Shown: positions 23,701 through 31,864, counted from the stretch's first letter. The stretch is DNA of 64,000 nucleotides from Manduca sexta (GCF_014839805.1 NC_051120.1:5642001-5706000); one strand, 5' to 3'. Numbers and translations are program-made. Notes: generated from the sequence alone by a model not told the origin.

Positions 23701-24473
23701 TTAACTAGAAAAGTATTGAGAATAAAGTATGATTAATGTTATTTAGTGTTGCAGTTCGAATTAGCCTTATTATTTGTTTGTTTGATTGTTAATTTCGACT
23801 TTTAGGACTACCTCGTCGTCGTAGTTATGTTGCGTGCGCGGTACATCGTTCTAAAGTCTCGGGTTAAAATCTAGACAAGATGACATTGGGTTCTGCTTCA
23901 TGATAGCCCGGAGTCTGAAATTTGTGCTTGATATGACGATAAGCTCCTTCCCTATTCCATCATTGACGGAACACACTAGGCGGAAAGTGGATTCCCTTGC
24001 TGCACCTCTTCCTACCCCTCCAGGGATAAAGGCGTGTATTTATTTTGATTCTTAAGAAATATTATTAAATTTATCGGTTGTTTAAAATTCTGTTTCTCAT
24101 CTTTCCAGGGTCACAACTGACTCGTCTGCGGGAAGCGAGACGTCTACAAAGACTACAGCGTCTCACGTCACCGGTCACGAGCGAGGAGGCCGCCCCCGCC
24201 CCTTGTCCTCAGCCTGTCGACAAAGCTGTACAAAACCGCGTCATCCTCGAATTGGCGTGGAAGACCGTCGCACTCATGCATAAGAACAGACTGATCCAAC
24301 AAAAGATAATCGCCTTGCAAAAGGAAACTTCAGAATTCATCGCAGCTGTGATGAACCATCCAGAAAACAGGAAAAGGTATATGGAACACATGCGAATGTA
24401 TGGACTTAGGCCAGAGCCAGAAATGCAAGAGTCCGCTGACGACGATTCGTTAAAAATGGAACCCGAAGCCTAA
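11718..24473 (+). CDS. Unrecognised 132-residue basic, coiled-coil-like protein (two exons)
   Basis: Exon 1 is 11718-11751 (donor AAG/GTATGT) and exon 2 is 24109-24473 (acceptor TTTCCAG). The join is phase 1 and gives 399 nt including the stop. Residues 1-30 are very basic (MCEKRTRKIKK, then Arg/Leu-rich LREARRLQRLQRL). A Pro/Ala-rich spacer runs to about 48. Residues 49-95 are a likely helix or coiled coil with regular Leu, Ile and Val. The C-terminus is acidic and contains LKME at 126-129, which fits the sumoylation pattern hydrophobic-Lys-x-Glu. A basic N-terminus plus helix suggests a nuclear or nucleic-acid-associated role, but that is inference; I cannot name the family. Middle exons in the 12.4-kb intron cannot be excluded. 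Confidence 0.65.
11752..13077. other. First part of the gene-1 intron
   Basis: AT-rich intronic sequence. No exon, structured RNA or clear repeat could be supported. Confidence 0.5.
13078..13192 (-). repeat. Dispersed repeat, minus copy (partner at 26341-26450)
   Basis: The minus strand reads TTAGAGGACAGGCTTTAGTC, then CGACCATACTGCCTAGT. The same words occur on the plus strand at 26358-26396 with the same spacing, followed by a matching TTAAACATATT/TCTTTCG end. It is a dispersed repeat of unknown class. Confidence 0.65.
13477..13788 (+). mobile_element. Non-autonomous Helitron-like element, complete
   Basis: The element starts with TCTATATATATAAAA and ends with GGGCGAAGCCGCGAGCAAAA then GCTAG. 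It sits between A (13476) and T (13789), as Helitrons do. A GC hairpin (GGGCGAAGCC-type) lies just before the CTAG end. No Rep/helicase coding is present, so it would depend on another copy. The module GAAGAGTTTGTTTG...CGCTAATCTCAGGAAC (13618-13655) recurs near 19393 and 60092. Confidence 0.8.
13789..14205. other. Intronic stretch, nothing recognised
   Basis: AT-rich sequence between two Helitron-like copies; no gene or structure was supported. Confidence 0.5.
14206..14410 (-). repeat. Helitron-like fragment (minus strand)
   Basis: The motif AATTTCATCCAAATCCATTA at 14327-14346 matches the AGTTTCATCCAAATCCGTTC of the copy at 20270-20522. It is followed by the same AAACTTAAGCATTTATATTA-type end. 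The terminal CTAG end is missing. Confidence 0.55.
14690..14835 (+). repeat. Helitron-like fragment (plus strand)
   Basis: The motif ACGGATTTGAATGAAATTTG (14757-14776) is the plus-sense form of the conserved Helitron-like body. Its 3' side runs into a SINE fragment. Confidence 0.5.
14850..15015 (-). repeat. SINE body fragment (minus strand)
   Basis: The minus strand carries the same body as 2150-2305 and 29775-30025 (TTTGTCCCTGATATGGCGGC, then GCGAAAAGTGGGTGCC, then CCTCTGCCTACC). A small open frame across it on the plus strand is a by-product of the repeat. Confidence 0.65.
15124..15192 (+). repeat. Two-copy tandem repeat, 29-bp core, 40-bp period
   Basis: ACAGTTGTTGGGGACAG followed by AAATACTAGCTA at 15124-15152 recurs at 15164-15192 with one base change (T to C). 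The spacer is 11 bp. Confidence 0.85.
15288..15430 (-). repeat. Decayed Helitron-like fragment (minus strand)
   Basis: The block CAAGCGGCTCCGCCC at 15284-15298 is a degenerate form of the terminal GC hairpin. The reverse complement of the ...GAACGCGCTAATCTCAGGAAC... module is present at 15395-15420. Confidence 0.55.
15730..15935 (+). mobile_element. Non-autonomous Helitron-like element, second subfamily
   Basis: The copy begins TCTGTACATATAAAAC and ends ACGCGGGCGAAGCCGCGAGC then AATAGTTAG, so the usual CTAG end has mutated to TTAG. It shares an AACGGATTTTTATGA...ATAGTTTAAGACC...TATCCC body with 18873-19079. Confidence 0.7.
15936..17387. other. Intronic stretch, nothing recognised
   Basis: AT-rich intronic sequence. 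No exon with good splice sites, tRNA-like head or terminal inverted repeats were found. Confidence 0.5.
17388..17500. other. CpG-rich island inside the gene-1 intron
   Basis: A ~110-bp patch is dense in CG dinucleotides (GCGCGATCAGCGG near 17400, then CGTCGACCCGCGGCCGC near 17424) inside a strongly AT-rich intron. It contains TTACGTCACAG, a CRE-like site, at 17440-17450. It could be an alternative promoter, an enhancer or an old transposon. No phase-1 donor behind an ATG was found in it. Confidence 0.4.
17501..17911. other. Intronic stretch, nothing recognised
   Basis: Short open frames occur but show no domain or splice support. Confidence 0.4.
17924..18258 (+). mobile_element. tRNA-derived SINE with 12-bp target-site duplication
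   Basis: The copy is flanked by TCTAATGGCGAA at 17912-17923 and 18259-18270. The tRNA-like head has an A box (GCCTAGTTGG, 17945-17954) and a B box (GGTTCAAATCC). The body contains the recognisable GGCCAGCGTGGTGGACTAAG and CCCTCTCAGTAGTAGAGGAG blocks. The 3' end CAGCAGTGGGC...GGGCTGATATTA resembles the tail of the RTE LINE at 40 kb, which suggests mobilisation by RTE machinery. Related copies are at 30595-30794 and 49103-49396. The long open frame across it is incidental. Confidence 0.9.
18271..18872. other. Intronic stretch, nothing recognised
   Basis: No supported feature. Small open frames lack domain or splice evidence. Confidence 0.4.
18873..19079 (+). mobile_element. Non-autonomous Helitron-like element, complete
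   Basis: The copy runs from TCTATATATAAAACAAAG to GCGAGCAAAAGCTAG, with A (18872) and T (19080) flanking. The terminal hairpin reads CGCGGGCCAAGCCGCG. The body matches 15730-15935. Confidence 0.85.
19370..19530 (+). repeat. Helitron-like fragment
   Basis: The module GAGGAGTTTGTTTGAACG...CCTAATCTCAGTAACTACCG...TTTTAGTGTTGGATAGCCCA matches 13618-13700 and 60092-60190. The ordinary GC-hairpin end is absent. Confidence 0.65.
19531..20269. other. Intronic stretch with a 16-bp palindrome
   Basis: No gene. A perfect palindrome, TCCGATATATATCGGA, lies at 19670-19685. A CRE-like TGACGTCA lies at about 19763-19770. Confidence 0.5.
20270..20522 (-). mobile_element. Helitron-like element (minus strand)
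   Basis: On the plus strand the copy opens with CTAGCTTTTGCTCGCGACTT, the reverse complement of the GC hairpin and CTAG end, preceded by A at 20269. The body contains AGTTTCATCCAAATCCGTTC (20432-20451) and ends near TTTATAATATTGGTAGG. This uninterrupted copy shows that the related copy at 40574-41079 is split by an insertion. Confidence 0.75.
20523..21803. other. Intronic stretch, nothing recognised
   Basis: AT-rich sequence; no gene, RNA or clear repeat was supported. Confidence 0.45.
21808..22166. mobile_element. Hairpin MITE: 359 bp, ~175-bp inverted arms, TTAA-flanked
   Basis: TTAA lies at 21804-21807 and 22167-22170. The left arm starts GGTGGTAGCTCAAGGT and continues to 21982; the right arm starts at 21992 and is its near-perfect reverse complement. 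The loop is about 9 nt, and only scattered mismatches are seen (for example T against G at 21969, A against G in the AAAAATG/ACGTTTTT region). TTAA duplication is typical of piggyBac-type transposition, but the termini do not begin with the CCC common in that superfamily, so the class is open. There is no coding capacity. Confidence 0.85.
22171..23800. other. Intronic stretch with two CpG-richer patches
   Basis: No exon was supported. Patches at about 22240-22375 (including a CGTCACGTGGC word near 22304) and 22760-22860 are richer in CG than their surroundings. Their role is unknown. Confidence 0.4.
23803..24045 (+). repeat. tRNA-derived SINE just upstream of exon 2
   Basis: A head-like segment (CGTCGTCGTAGTTATG, then CTCGGGTTAAAATC) is followed by the body seen at 29775-30025 (GATATGACGATAAGCTCC, GGCGGAAAGTGG, CTCCAGGGATAAAGGCGTG). 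It ends about 65 bp before the acceptor of the exon at 24109, so it sits just outside the likely branch-site region. Confidence 0.75.
24109..24473 (+). CDS. Last exon of the 132-residue protein gene
   Basis: The acceptor is CTTTCCAG preceded by a pyrimidine-rich run. The exon is more GC-rich than its flanks and keeps one open frame to TAA at 24471. It encodes residues 12-132, including the Arg/Leu-rich helix and the acidic tail. Confidence 0.8.
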
Positions 24474-26239
24474 GCTGAGCGGAACGAATGAGTGAATGTG
24501 TGAACAATCGTGTTTATTTAATTTGGCACATGTGAGTTTATTTGGACGTGACCACGTGACTTAATTTTGGTTATTCTCGTTGTGTTGGTGTTCAATGCGA
24601 GGAACGAGGGCTTACGAGTGCCGCCTAAAATGATTTGCGAAATTATTCTCATTTTAGCATTGGTTTGCAAAGTTTTATAATTGTTGATGAGTTTCTATTT
24701 GTTGTCTATGTATGTACGTATGGACTGATACTATTTCTTTGAAGTTGTGAATTACCAAACTGTTTTTACCAACTGCTGTTCGTATCAATGTGTGTAAATT
24801 GTTTAAATGTTATTCATGAACATATATCCAATTCACTAAACCATTGTAGAATAACTACCGACAAAAGATCTTAGAGTTGTTAAGAAAAGCACTTTATTAA
24901 ACACATATTTATGTTAAGCCAATGTGTCAGGCTACAATATTTAAAAAATAAGGCATCGCTTACTCGACTTGTTTTTTTTCTGCCAGCAATAATGATTAAA
25001 ATTCAGTGTCTTAAGTAAAAATGTTGTGGCTAATGTATAAATATTTCTTGTTTTAGTATTAAGGTATTAAGAGGTTGTATTATAAGAGGCTGTTAATGTT
25101 TCTAAGCTAGAAATCTTTGTACCATTTGTAGTAATATGTGTTTGTATATTTTCCCTTTGTTTCATTAAGATTGACAACTATTTATTGAGTTAAAATTTGT
25201 TTTAAGTAGCCAGCGCGTGCCCCACAAAAATCGTTATTGCGTAAAAATAATTATTTTATTAATTTAATCAAATAAAATAATTAATGTTGCCATGTAAAAG
25301 ATTTTATTGAGATCGATGATAAACCAACAAAATATATTTAATGGTACGAAGATAAAGGAATGGTTTTAAAATACTCTTATAATTTAAGTTAGTTCTTAGA
25401 GTATTAAAATTATGTTTTTGTTAAGCACTGTTCACATGATGGTGGTTAGGGATGCGCAATTCGCCACTTTGATTTAGTTATAAGCAATTTACATCTGCAT
25501 CACTTTGTAAATCATTTTTCCTTCTATAAATTCAACATCACATTAAAGACGCAAAACTTCTGCCGTGTGAACGTAGTCTTAATGTAGATTGCATTTAATA
25601 CACCTAACTTAGTTTACCAATTATGCACAGATATACCAATCACTGTGTTCATTTATAACTTACGTAGTCATTACTTATTTGCAGTATATTGATCACAAAA
25701 CAACTTAAATATTGTCGGAGCGCCTAATTCCGTCTACGCGGGTAAATCCGTCTGTGCAATTACGGGCGTTCCAATTAAAGGACAATTTTGAAAGGCGTAT
25801 AAAATATTTAGGAGTTTTTGACTCTTCAACCTATCCGGCTATCAAAGCTGTCCTTCAAGTAGACCGTAATTTCAGATAGACGGATATGCCCCAGTAGACG
25901 GAATAGGACGCCCTATAAGTATTAAAAGTCAATGTTATGATAATTTATAAGTCTGGCCTTTATTTAGCTTCAATTTATAACTAAAATGTTGTTATTGTTG
26001 TTATGTATTTGATTATGTAAAAAAATGTGAGCCGTTAAAGGATTATTAAAAATCTTAACCTGCATTGTAAATTTTCTTTCGCAAAGTAATCTAAATGTCT
26101 ATGTAAAGTTATGTTAAAGACTATGTAAAAGTTGTATGTTTAAATATAAAACATATACTTACGCTTAAGAAATCTTAGCTTTTGTGGTTTATAAGGAGTT
26201 AAGTCGCTCTTAAAAATACACTAGTCTGTCCTGAATAAA
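24474..26239 (+). other. Probable 3' UTR and downstream region of gene 1
   Basis: Long AT-rich sequence after the stop. AATAAA occurs at several places, including near 25270 and at 26234-26239; which is used cannot be read from sequence. A MITE-like element lies at 25718-25912. Confidence 0.4.
25718..25912. mobile_element. MITE-like element with imperfect terminal inverted repeats
   Basis: The left end (GAGCGCCTAATTCCGTCTAC, then GGGTAAATCCGTCT) and the reverse complement of the right end (GGGCGTCCTATTCCGTCTAC, then GGGGCATATCCGTCT) match over about 37 bp with several mismatches. Internal ends also match (CAATTACGG against GAAATTACGG). No target-site duplication is evident, so the element is old. 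Confidence 0.6.
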
Positions 26240-26340
26240 TTTGTTTCTTTTGATACCTTTACCTTTTCACGTGAACTTCGACAACCAGATATCAAACAAA
26301 GGATTATATCCGTTTTTAATTAATTATAATTATTTTTTTA

Positions 26341-26450
26341 AATTTTTTTATTCTTCCTTAGAGGACAGGCTGTAGTCTTACGACCATACTGCCTAGTGTT
26401 ACGTATTTCTTTACTTCAAATTTAAATTCTTAACATATTGTCTTTCGTAA
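26341..26450 (+). repeat. Dispersed repeat, plus copy (partner at 13078-13192)
   Basis: TTAGAGGACAGGCTGTAGTC, then CGACCATACTGCCTAGTG, then ATTCTTAACATATTGTCTTTCG, all in the same order as the minus-strand partner 13 kb upstream. Confidence 0.65.
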
Positions 26451-27480
26451 GTTTAATTATTAAAGTCACATGATAATTATTTTATCTAAATGACAAGACG
26501 AGTAAAGGAATTTAAGCGTAACAGCCGACATAAACAGTACGAGCCGAAATTAAAATTACCTACCTATACTTAAGAATTAGTATTCTATTATGTGGCACTG
26601 ATATTGTATTTCGAGAATAAGGATTACGGGAAAATACAAGCAGGGTCTAAACTGTAACTACCTAATTAGCTTATTGTAGTTAAACTGAAAGTAAAGAAAA
26701 CTGATTTCTTTTATCAAAAATACCTACCTATCTTTTGTTTAATGAAAGATAGAACAAATTCAAAACTACCAAAAAGCTTTACTATAGAATCCCGTTAACT
26801 ATATAATTAATTAGAAAAGATACTGATTATAATAACATAAGCTATTATAGGTGGTATAAGGTATATATATTTATAGGCGTAGTTAGAGGTTGGGAAGGGA
26901 AGGGGTGGTCATTTTTTTCGTTTTCGCAAGCTGCCGGCTCTGGACATAATCCCTAGCTAGTAGCTACATAAATTATTAATAGTTCTTGAGTAAAATTCAA
27001 TATTACCATGATCGAATACCTTTATTACACATCATAACACACGAAATTCGTGTTCTTTATTATTTCTACTTTAATAATCTTAACAGTAGGTACCTAAATA
27101 GCTTCTAGTGCATTTTTAATTCAATGTAAGAATTAGGACATTATCAATTTTTTTAATACGCCATCATACCATAACCCATAATACGTTGGCGCGCCATCTA
27201 TGATAAATAAAACGGATTATGAGGCAGTCGAATCTAAAATGTACTGCCATCTACCGTCGAGTAGTCTGATTAATATTTTTTTTATAATTCCCTATTCCTA
27301 ATATTATAGTAATATTATTCAACGATTTCTATAAGCTATTCTACTTTGGTAAAAAATGCGTTCTGTATAAATTATATTTATTAAATAAGATGTAACAATA
27401 AACATTATTATTTTAGCGCACCAATAAGTCTATTTCTGAACTGCACTAAAATAAAACATTTTCGTTGTGACAGTTTCTAA
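26451..27480. other. Intergenic stretch between gene 1 and dtd
   Basis: AT-rich, no gene. It contains one exact copy of the word TAGATGGCGC (minus strand, 27191-27200), which recurs at 4989-4998 and 29338-29347. Confidence 0.45.
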
Positions 27481-27494
27481 TTCCTACACGTAAT

Positions 27495-27516
27495 CTGTCA
27501 AGTTATGTTTTGACAG
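27495..27516. promoter_or_regulatory. Inverted CTGTCAA/TTGACAG pair in the dtd promoter region
   Basis: CTGTCAA (27495-27501) and TTGACAG (27510-27516) form a palindrome with an 8-bp spacer about 100 bp before the dtd start codon. Another GTGACAG lies near 27467. Such elements are candidate promoter-proximal sites; the binding factor is not known to me. Confidence 0.35.
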
Positions 27517-27616
27517 ATAACAGATTGGAAGGTTTGACAATAAATTTGTGCTACAGCAGTTGAACTGTATTGAGTATTCATGATTTATTGTTATATTTTA
27601 ATTTAAATAACTCACA

Positions 27617-27659
27617 ATGAAAGGTTTAATTCAGAGAGTAACAAACGCTAAAGTCACTG
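27617..27659 (+). CDS. dtd: dtd exon 1
   Basis: The exon encodes residues 1-14 plus one base and contains the start codon. The donor is GTATGC. Confidence 0.95.
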
Positions 27660-30600
27660 GTATGCATACATTTTATTATTCATAATATATTATAGGTTAA
27701 CTAAGAAAAGTTTTTTTTGCATATTACTAATTATTTTAAAATAAGTAGAGCTATAGATTTTAATTAGATGACATAAATTTAGTAATGATAATAATAATTA
27801 TGATATAATATTGTATTCTCTATTATGACTTATATAAAAAAAAAAGATTGTTAGTATTTATTTACTTAGCTATTTTAATTTCCAGCAATTTATAAATTAT
27901 CTATATAAGTTAATTGTAAATTCCTGCAGGATATTTGTGTATTGTATCTGTAAAAAATAATATTTATGTAAGAATATTTAGGAACTTCGATATTAATAAC
28001 AGATTTTTTAAAAATCGATTTTCAGTGAATAAAATGGCTGTATCTCATAATACTAATATTATGTTACAGTAAACGGTGAAGTAATAAGCAGTATTGAACA
28101 AGGACTCTGTGTATTAATTGGTATATCAAGCAATGACACCAAGAAGGACATGGAATACATGTGCGTACTATTCTTTAACATTTTGTTTTATATCAATTTA
28201 AGTTTTTTTAAGGAATAATATTCAAGTTCACATTTGTAATGGTTTTCAGTATTTAATTAATTTCAATTGCATGGTATTTCATAAAATTTTGCAATTAATG
28301 ACTTTTATCATTGTCAATAGTTCATGATTTCAGAATTAAAATTAATATGCAGGATATATAAATACTGCTCAAATTTTTTATACTTCCTGATTGCTTTATG
28401 CAAACAACCATATATGCATAACTACACTAATTCTGTCACAAATTAACATACTTAAAAAGCATCATGTGATCATGTCATACGAGTTATGTAACTAATAACC
28501 CCTTACAGCTATATTTCACATTTATTGTTTTATCAAAATTACAGTGCCCGTAAGATCTTGAGTATACGAATTTTTGATGATGGTGCAGGAAAGAAATGGA
28601 ACAAAAGTGTTGTAGATAAAGATTACGAAATTCTGTGTGTTAGTCAATTTACACTGTACAATACTTGGAAGGTGAGTTTAAGGTTTTATTAAAAGTCATA
28701 TAATATTATTACTAAAATTAAAGACATTATGATTAAAATTAAATCCAAGTTTTGATTTAGACTATGAATTTAAAACTAAGTAATATTTATGTTTCAGGGT
28801 AACAAACCTGACTTCCATCATGCAATGCCTGGTGATAGTTCAAAAGAGTTTTATGAAAACTTTTTGCAAATATTAAAAGATGCATATAAGCCAGAAAAAA
28901 TAAAAGGTATTTATGGTTTAAAATACTATATATTCAATATTCTTGTACAGGGTAATTTTAACATTGCATTACTGAATGAAACCACATACATGTTTCCTTG
29001 AAAATAACACTTTACAATAAGTTACTCAAACCGTATATTTAAAATAAAAAAGAATAAATTTCGATCATAATAAATATCAATAAATAGTTACTAATTTTAC
29101 GCGTCCTAATGCCATTACCACTACTCTAAGAGCATTCGCCGCAGAGGCAACATCTTACTCCCATTCAAATATACACTTACGCACCTGCTATAAGCCAATC
29201 ACTAAAAAAATTCAAAATGATAACAAAATTAGAAGCGTAAAGCCTAACGAAATGACGAAATAACCCTGTACACCTACTGAATAACACCATAAAATGAAAT
29301 AACTGCAATAAATTATTTATGGACCCTTTTCGACTACGCGCCATCTATTGTCGAATAGTTATACTATATATTATTTTATACACTATTTATTCGCCACAAA
29401 AAAAAATAGAATTCTTAGAGTCATATTTTTTTCTACAATATTACATTTTCTACTTTCAATAATTACTTAAGGCCCTCTACCGAGAAAAGAGTCTGGAACA
29501 TTCGTTCTACACATTTACGACACTCGAGTTAGGGGGGATTTTACGAAAATTTCTTATAAAATTATTCTTATATTTATTTCGGAATAAACTACCAAAATGT
29601 TCTAAATTATATATCCAATTATAAATTGTCTATCTAATAGTGTTGGTTGCAAATTAAAATAATATGTACGTTAGGAGCATATGCAGAGAATCAACAATGT
29701 ATATGGCATTTTCAATCTAAAATGAATGAAACATTATCCACATTATAAAAAAAATTAAACAACCACAATAATGGTGAGTTCCTTCGTGGCGTAGTTGTAC
29801 GACTGCATTCCTGAGGTGTTGGGTTCGATGCCCGAGTCAGACAAAGTGATATCGTTTGTACTCAGTAGTCAGTATCAGCCCGGGTCTAGAATTTGTGCCA
29901 GATATGGCGATAGGCCTGCCCTCTGTCATATGATGGGACGGAATACGCACGGCGAAAAGTGGGTGCACCAGTTGGGTCTCTATCCCTTCGGGAATAAAAT
30001 GCGTTAGTGTGTGTTTTAGCCTGCAAAATAAAGTATTTTTTTTGTGTATGTGTTACTTATAAATTGAAAATAAATAGCTTCTAAAAATAAAGTTAGCGTA
30101 CCGGTTTGCGAGTAACATGGCCTTAACTGCTTCGTAACATAAAATGTTTTATGTTTGTTCTCTATGTATTATTCTTATTTTGCCACATACTGAGGTTATT
30201 AAAAAGAGTACAAATTACTGTAATATCGTAATATAGGTAAAGAAATTTCAAAAAATTCCCCACTTCTTGTAAAATACTATAAGATAGTGTCTACCAACTT
30301 TCTCTGGTATTAGATAGCAAGTAAGGCACCAATATTTTTTTAATATTTATATTATAATTACACCTTCACAATGTCTTTTGTGACGAAGTTGCTTCCGGTA
30401 TCATTTGGTGAACAAAAAAGGGCGACATTACTATTCTGTTATACGTCGGTAGGTGCGTCAATCATTCCTTGACATATTTGAGTTACACTATCCCTAGCAT
30501 CAAACCCAGTAGTCATTTTGCAGATCCTAGACAAAAAATGTATATAAAATTTCTGATATGGATTCTTTGTTATTTGATTTAAACATAATCCAACAGTCAG

Positions 30601-30973
30601 TGTGTGTATTCTTTGTGAATTATCGCTTGCTTTAACATCGTGTGAGAAATTCTCTATTAGGAATTTTCGAAGGTGTGTGAAGTCTACCAACCCGCATTAG
30701 GCCAGCGTGATGGACTAAGGCCTAATCCCTCTCAGTAGTAGAGCAGGCCCGTGCCCAAAAGTGGGACAATATATAATACAGGGCTGATATTATCTAATCA
30801 AACTCCTTACAGATGGTCTTTTCGGAGCGTACATGCAAGTCCACATACAAAATGATGGCCCGGTCACACTTGAATTGGAATCGCCCGCGAATCTACCAGA
30901 AATCAAGGAGCGAAGGTGCAATTCCAAAAAGGAACAAGAAAATAGTCAAGTAGAAAATAATGTAGACAAATAA
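27617..30973 (+). CDS. dtd: D-aminoacyl-tRNA deacylase (D-tyrosyl-tRNA deacylase), five exons
   Basis: Exons 27617-27659, 28070-28160, 28545-28671, 28798-28906 and 30813-30973 join in phase into 176 residues. The enzyme hydrolyses the ester of D-amino acids (and glycine on tRNA-Ala) from mischarged tRNA, a cytosolic proofreading step. The N-terminus MKGLIQRVTNAKVTVNGEVI is typical of the family. The family SQFTL motif is at residues 78-82, and the Gly-cisPro motif NDGPVT is at 137-142. GNKPDFH (88-94) and FGAYMQVHI (127-135) are also family blocks. The last ~27 residues are a charged extension, variable in the family. All introns have GT-AG ends. Intron 4 is long because of SINE insertions. 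The gene is convergent with Jupiter. Confidence 0.97.
28070..28160 (+). CDS. dtd: dtd exon 2
   Basis: The acceptor is GTTACAG. The exon covers residues 15-44 and the first two bases of 45, including GLCVLIGIS. The donor GTGCGT is weaker than the others but gives the correct family reading into exon 3. Confidence 0.93.
28545..28671 (+). CDS. dtd: dtd exon 3 (catalytic SQFTL motif)
   Basis: The acceptor is ATTACAG and the donor is GTGAGT. The exon encodes residues 45-87, including ARKIL, KDYEILCVSQFTL and TWK. It ends in phase 0. Confidence 0.96.
28798..28906 (+). CDS. dtd: dtd exon 4
   Basis: The acceptor is GTTTCAG and the donor is GTATTT. It encodes residues 88-123, starting with GNKPDFHHAMP. 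The open frame runs on into the intron, but family length and the match of exon 5 require splicing here. Confidence 0.95.
29775..30025 (+). repeat. tRNA-derived SINE in dtd intron 4
   Basis: The tRNA-like head has TGGCGTAGTTG (29788-29798) and a B box, GGGTTCGATGCCC (29820-29832). The body has CAGTATCAGCCCGGGTCTAG, GATATGGCGATAGGCC, GCGAAAAGTGGGTGC and a CCTTCGGGAATAAAATGCG tail. This is the most complete copy of the family in the window; other copies are at 2150, 14850, 23803 and 54545. Confidence 0.85.
30595..30794 (+). mobile_element. 5'-truncated SINE directly upstream of dtd exon 5
   Basis: The segment matches the 3' two thirds of the SINE at 17924-18258 (GGCCAGCGTGATGGACTAAG, CCCTCTCAGTAGTAGAGCAG, GGGCTGATATTAT). 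A probable imperfect target duplication, TAATCCAAC at 30586-30594 and TAATCAAAC at 30795-30803, places the right end 18 bp before exon 5. The retained TCTAATC at 30793-30799 is a plausible branch site. Confidence 0.75.
30813..30973 (+). CDS. dtd: dtd exon 5 (Gly-cisPro motif, stop)
   Basis: The acceptor is CCTTACAG, with only a short pyrimidine-rich stretch after a SINE. The exon encodes residues 124-176 with GAYMQVHIQNDGPVTLELESP, then a hydrophilic tail, then TAA. Confidence 0.96.
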
Positions 30974-30988
30974 TTATTTTTAAGTGTA

Positions 30989-30994
30989 AATAAA
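30989..30994 (+). promoter_or_regulatory. dtd: dtd polyadenylation signal
   Basis: AATAAA lies 15 bp after the dtd stop codon, with T-rich sequence 20-30 bp further on. A very short 3' UTR is implied. Confidence 0.7.
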
Positions 30995-31125
30995 GGACAT
31001 ATTTATTACCACAGTCTTTTTTTGTGACTCCGTTATAATTTCTTTGATGCAGTATACAAGACCGATTAATGTCCACCATGAATGTGATTTGCTTGGAGTA
31101 CTACGCAATTGGGATAAACGATGTA

Positions 31126-31862
31126 GTCCATTGAAATGTTACATTTTTTAGGCCTTACCTTGCGTTTTTTAGAGGACGCAATTTTATTTTTTAGAAGTGT
31201 AGGGGGGGTCAGTGTTAAGCTAAAACCAAGTTTGTGGGGTCGCCACCCTTGTCCCACGGCCGCCATCTTGGTTTGAAATGGTTTTTACGATGTATCTCTT
31301 AAACTCTTTATCTAACAAAAAAAAATTATAAACATCTATTGTTGCAAATTAAATTCTCTACAACTTTGGTCTAGTAACTTTTGTCGTGGAACTATAAATA
31401 AAAAAAGTTATAAGCGAAAATGTTAAAAATTCAATGTTAAGCAATGTCCATTGCAACGTCATCAAAACGTGTGTTTATAAGGTTCATAATACGTACAACA
31501 CAAACCCGCGGTTGTCGGCTTGTACGCGAATTACTTGGATCCTGAATCGCTTTGGGACAGATGAAGCAATTGCTTAACATTTTTGCTTATAACTTTTTTA
31601 TTTATAGTTCTACGACAAAAAGTTACTGGACCAAAGTTGTAGAGAATTTAATTTGCAACAAAAATGTTTATAAATTTTTTTGTCAGATAAATAGTTTAAG
31701 AGATACATCGTAAAACCATTTCAACCCAAGATGGCGGCCGTGGGACAAGGGTGGCGACCCCACAAACTTGGCTGTAGCTTTACACTGACCCCCCCTACAC
31801 TTCTAAAAAATAAAATTGCGTCCTCTAAAAAACGCAACCCCAAATGTAACTTTTCAATGGAC
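31126..31862. mobile_element. 737-bp foldback element, TA-flanked, arms over 300 bp
   Basis: TA dinucleotides at 31124-31125 and 31863-31864 bound termini GTCCATTGAAA and its reverse complement TTTTCAATGGAC. Long arms follow, with shared blocks: GCGTTTTTTAGAGGACGCAA, GTCGCCACCCTTGTCCCACG, AGAGAATTTAATTTGCAAC and TTATAACTTTTT. The central ~90 bp is not paired. No transposase frame is present. TA duplication points to a Tc1/mariner-type or similar non-autonomous element. It lies 150 bp past the dtd stop, between convergent genes. Confidence 0.85.
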
Positions 31863-31864
31863 TA

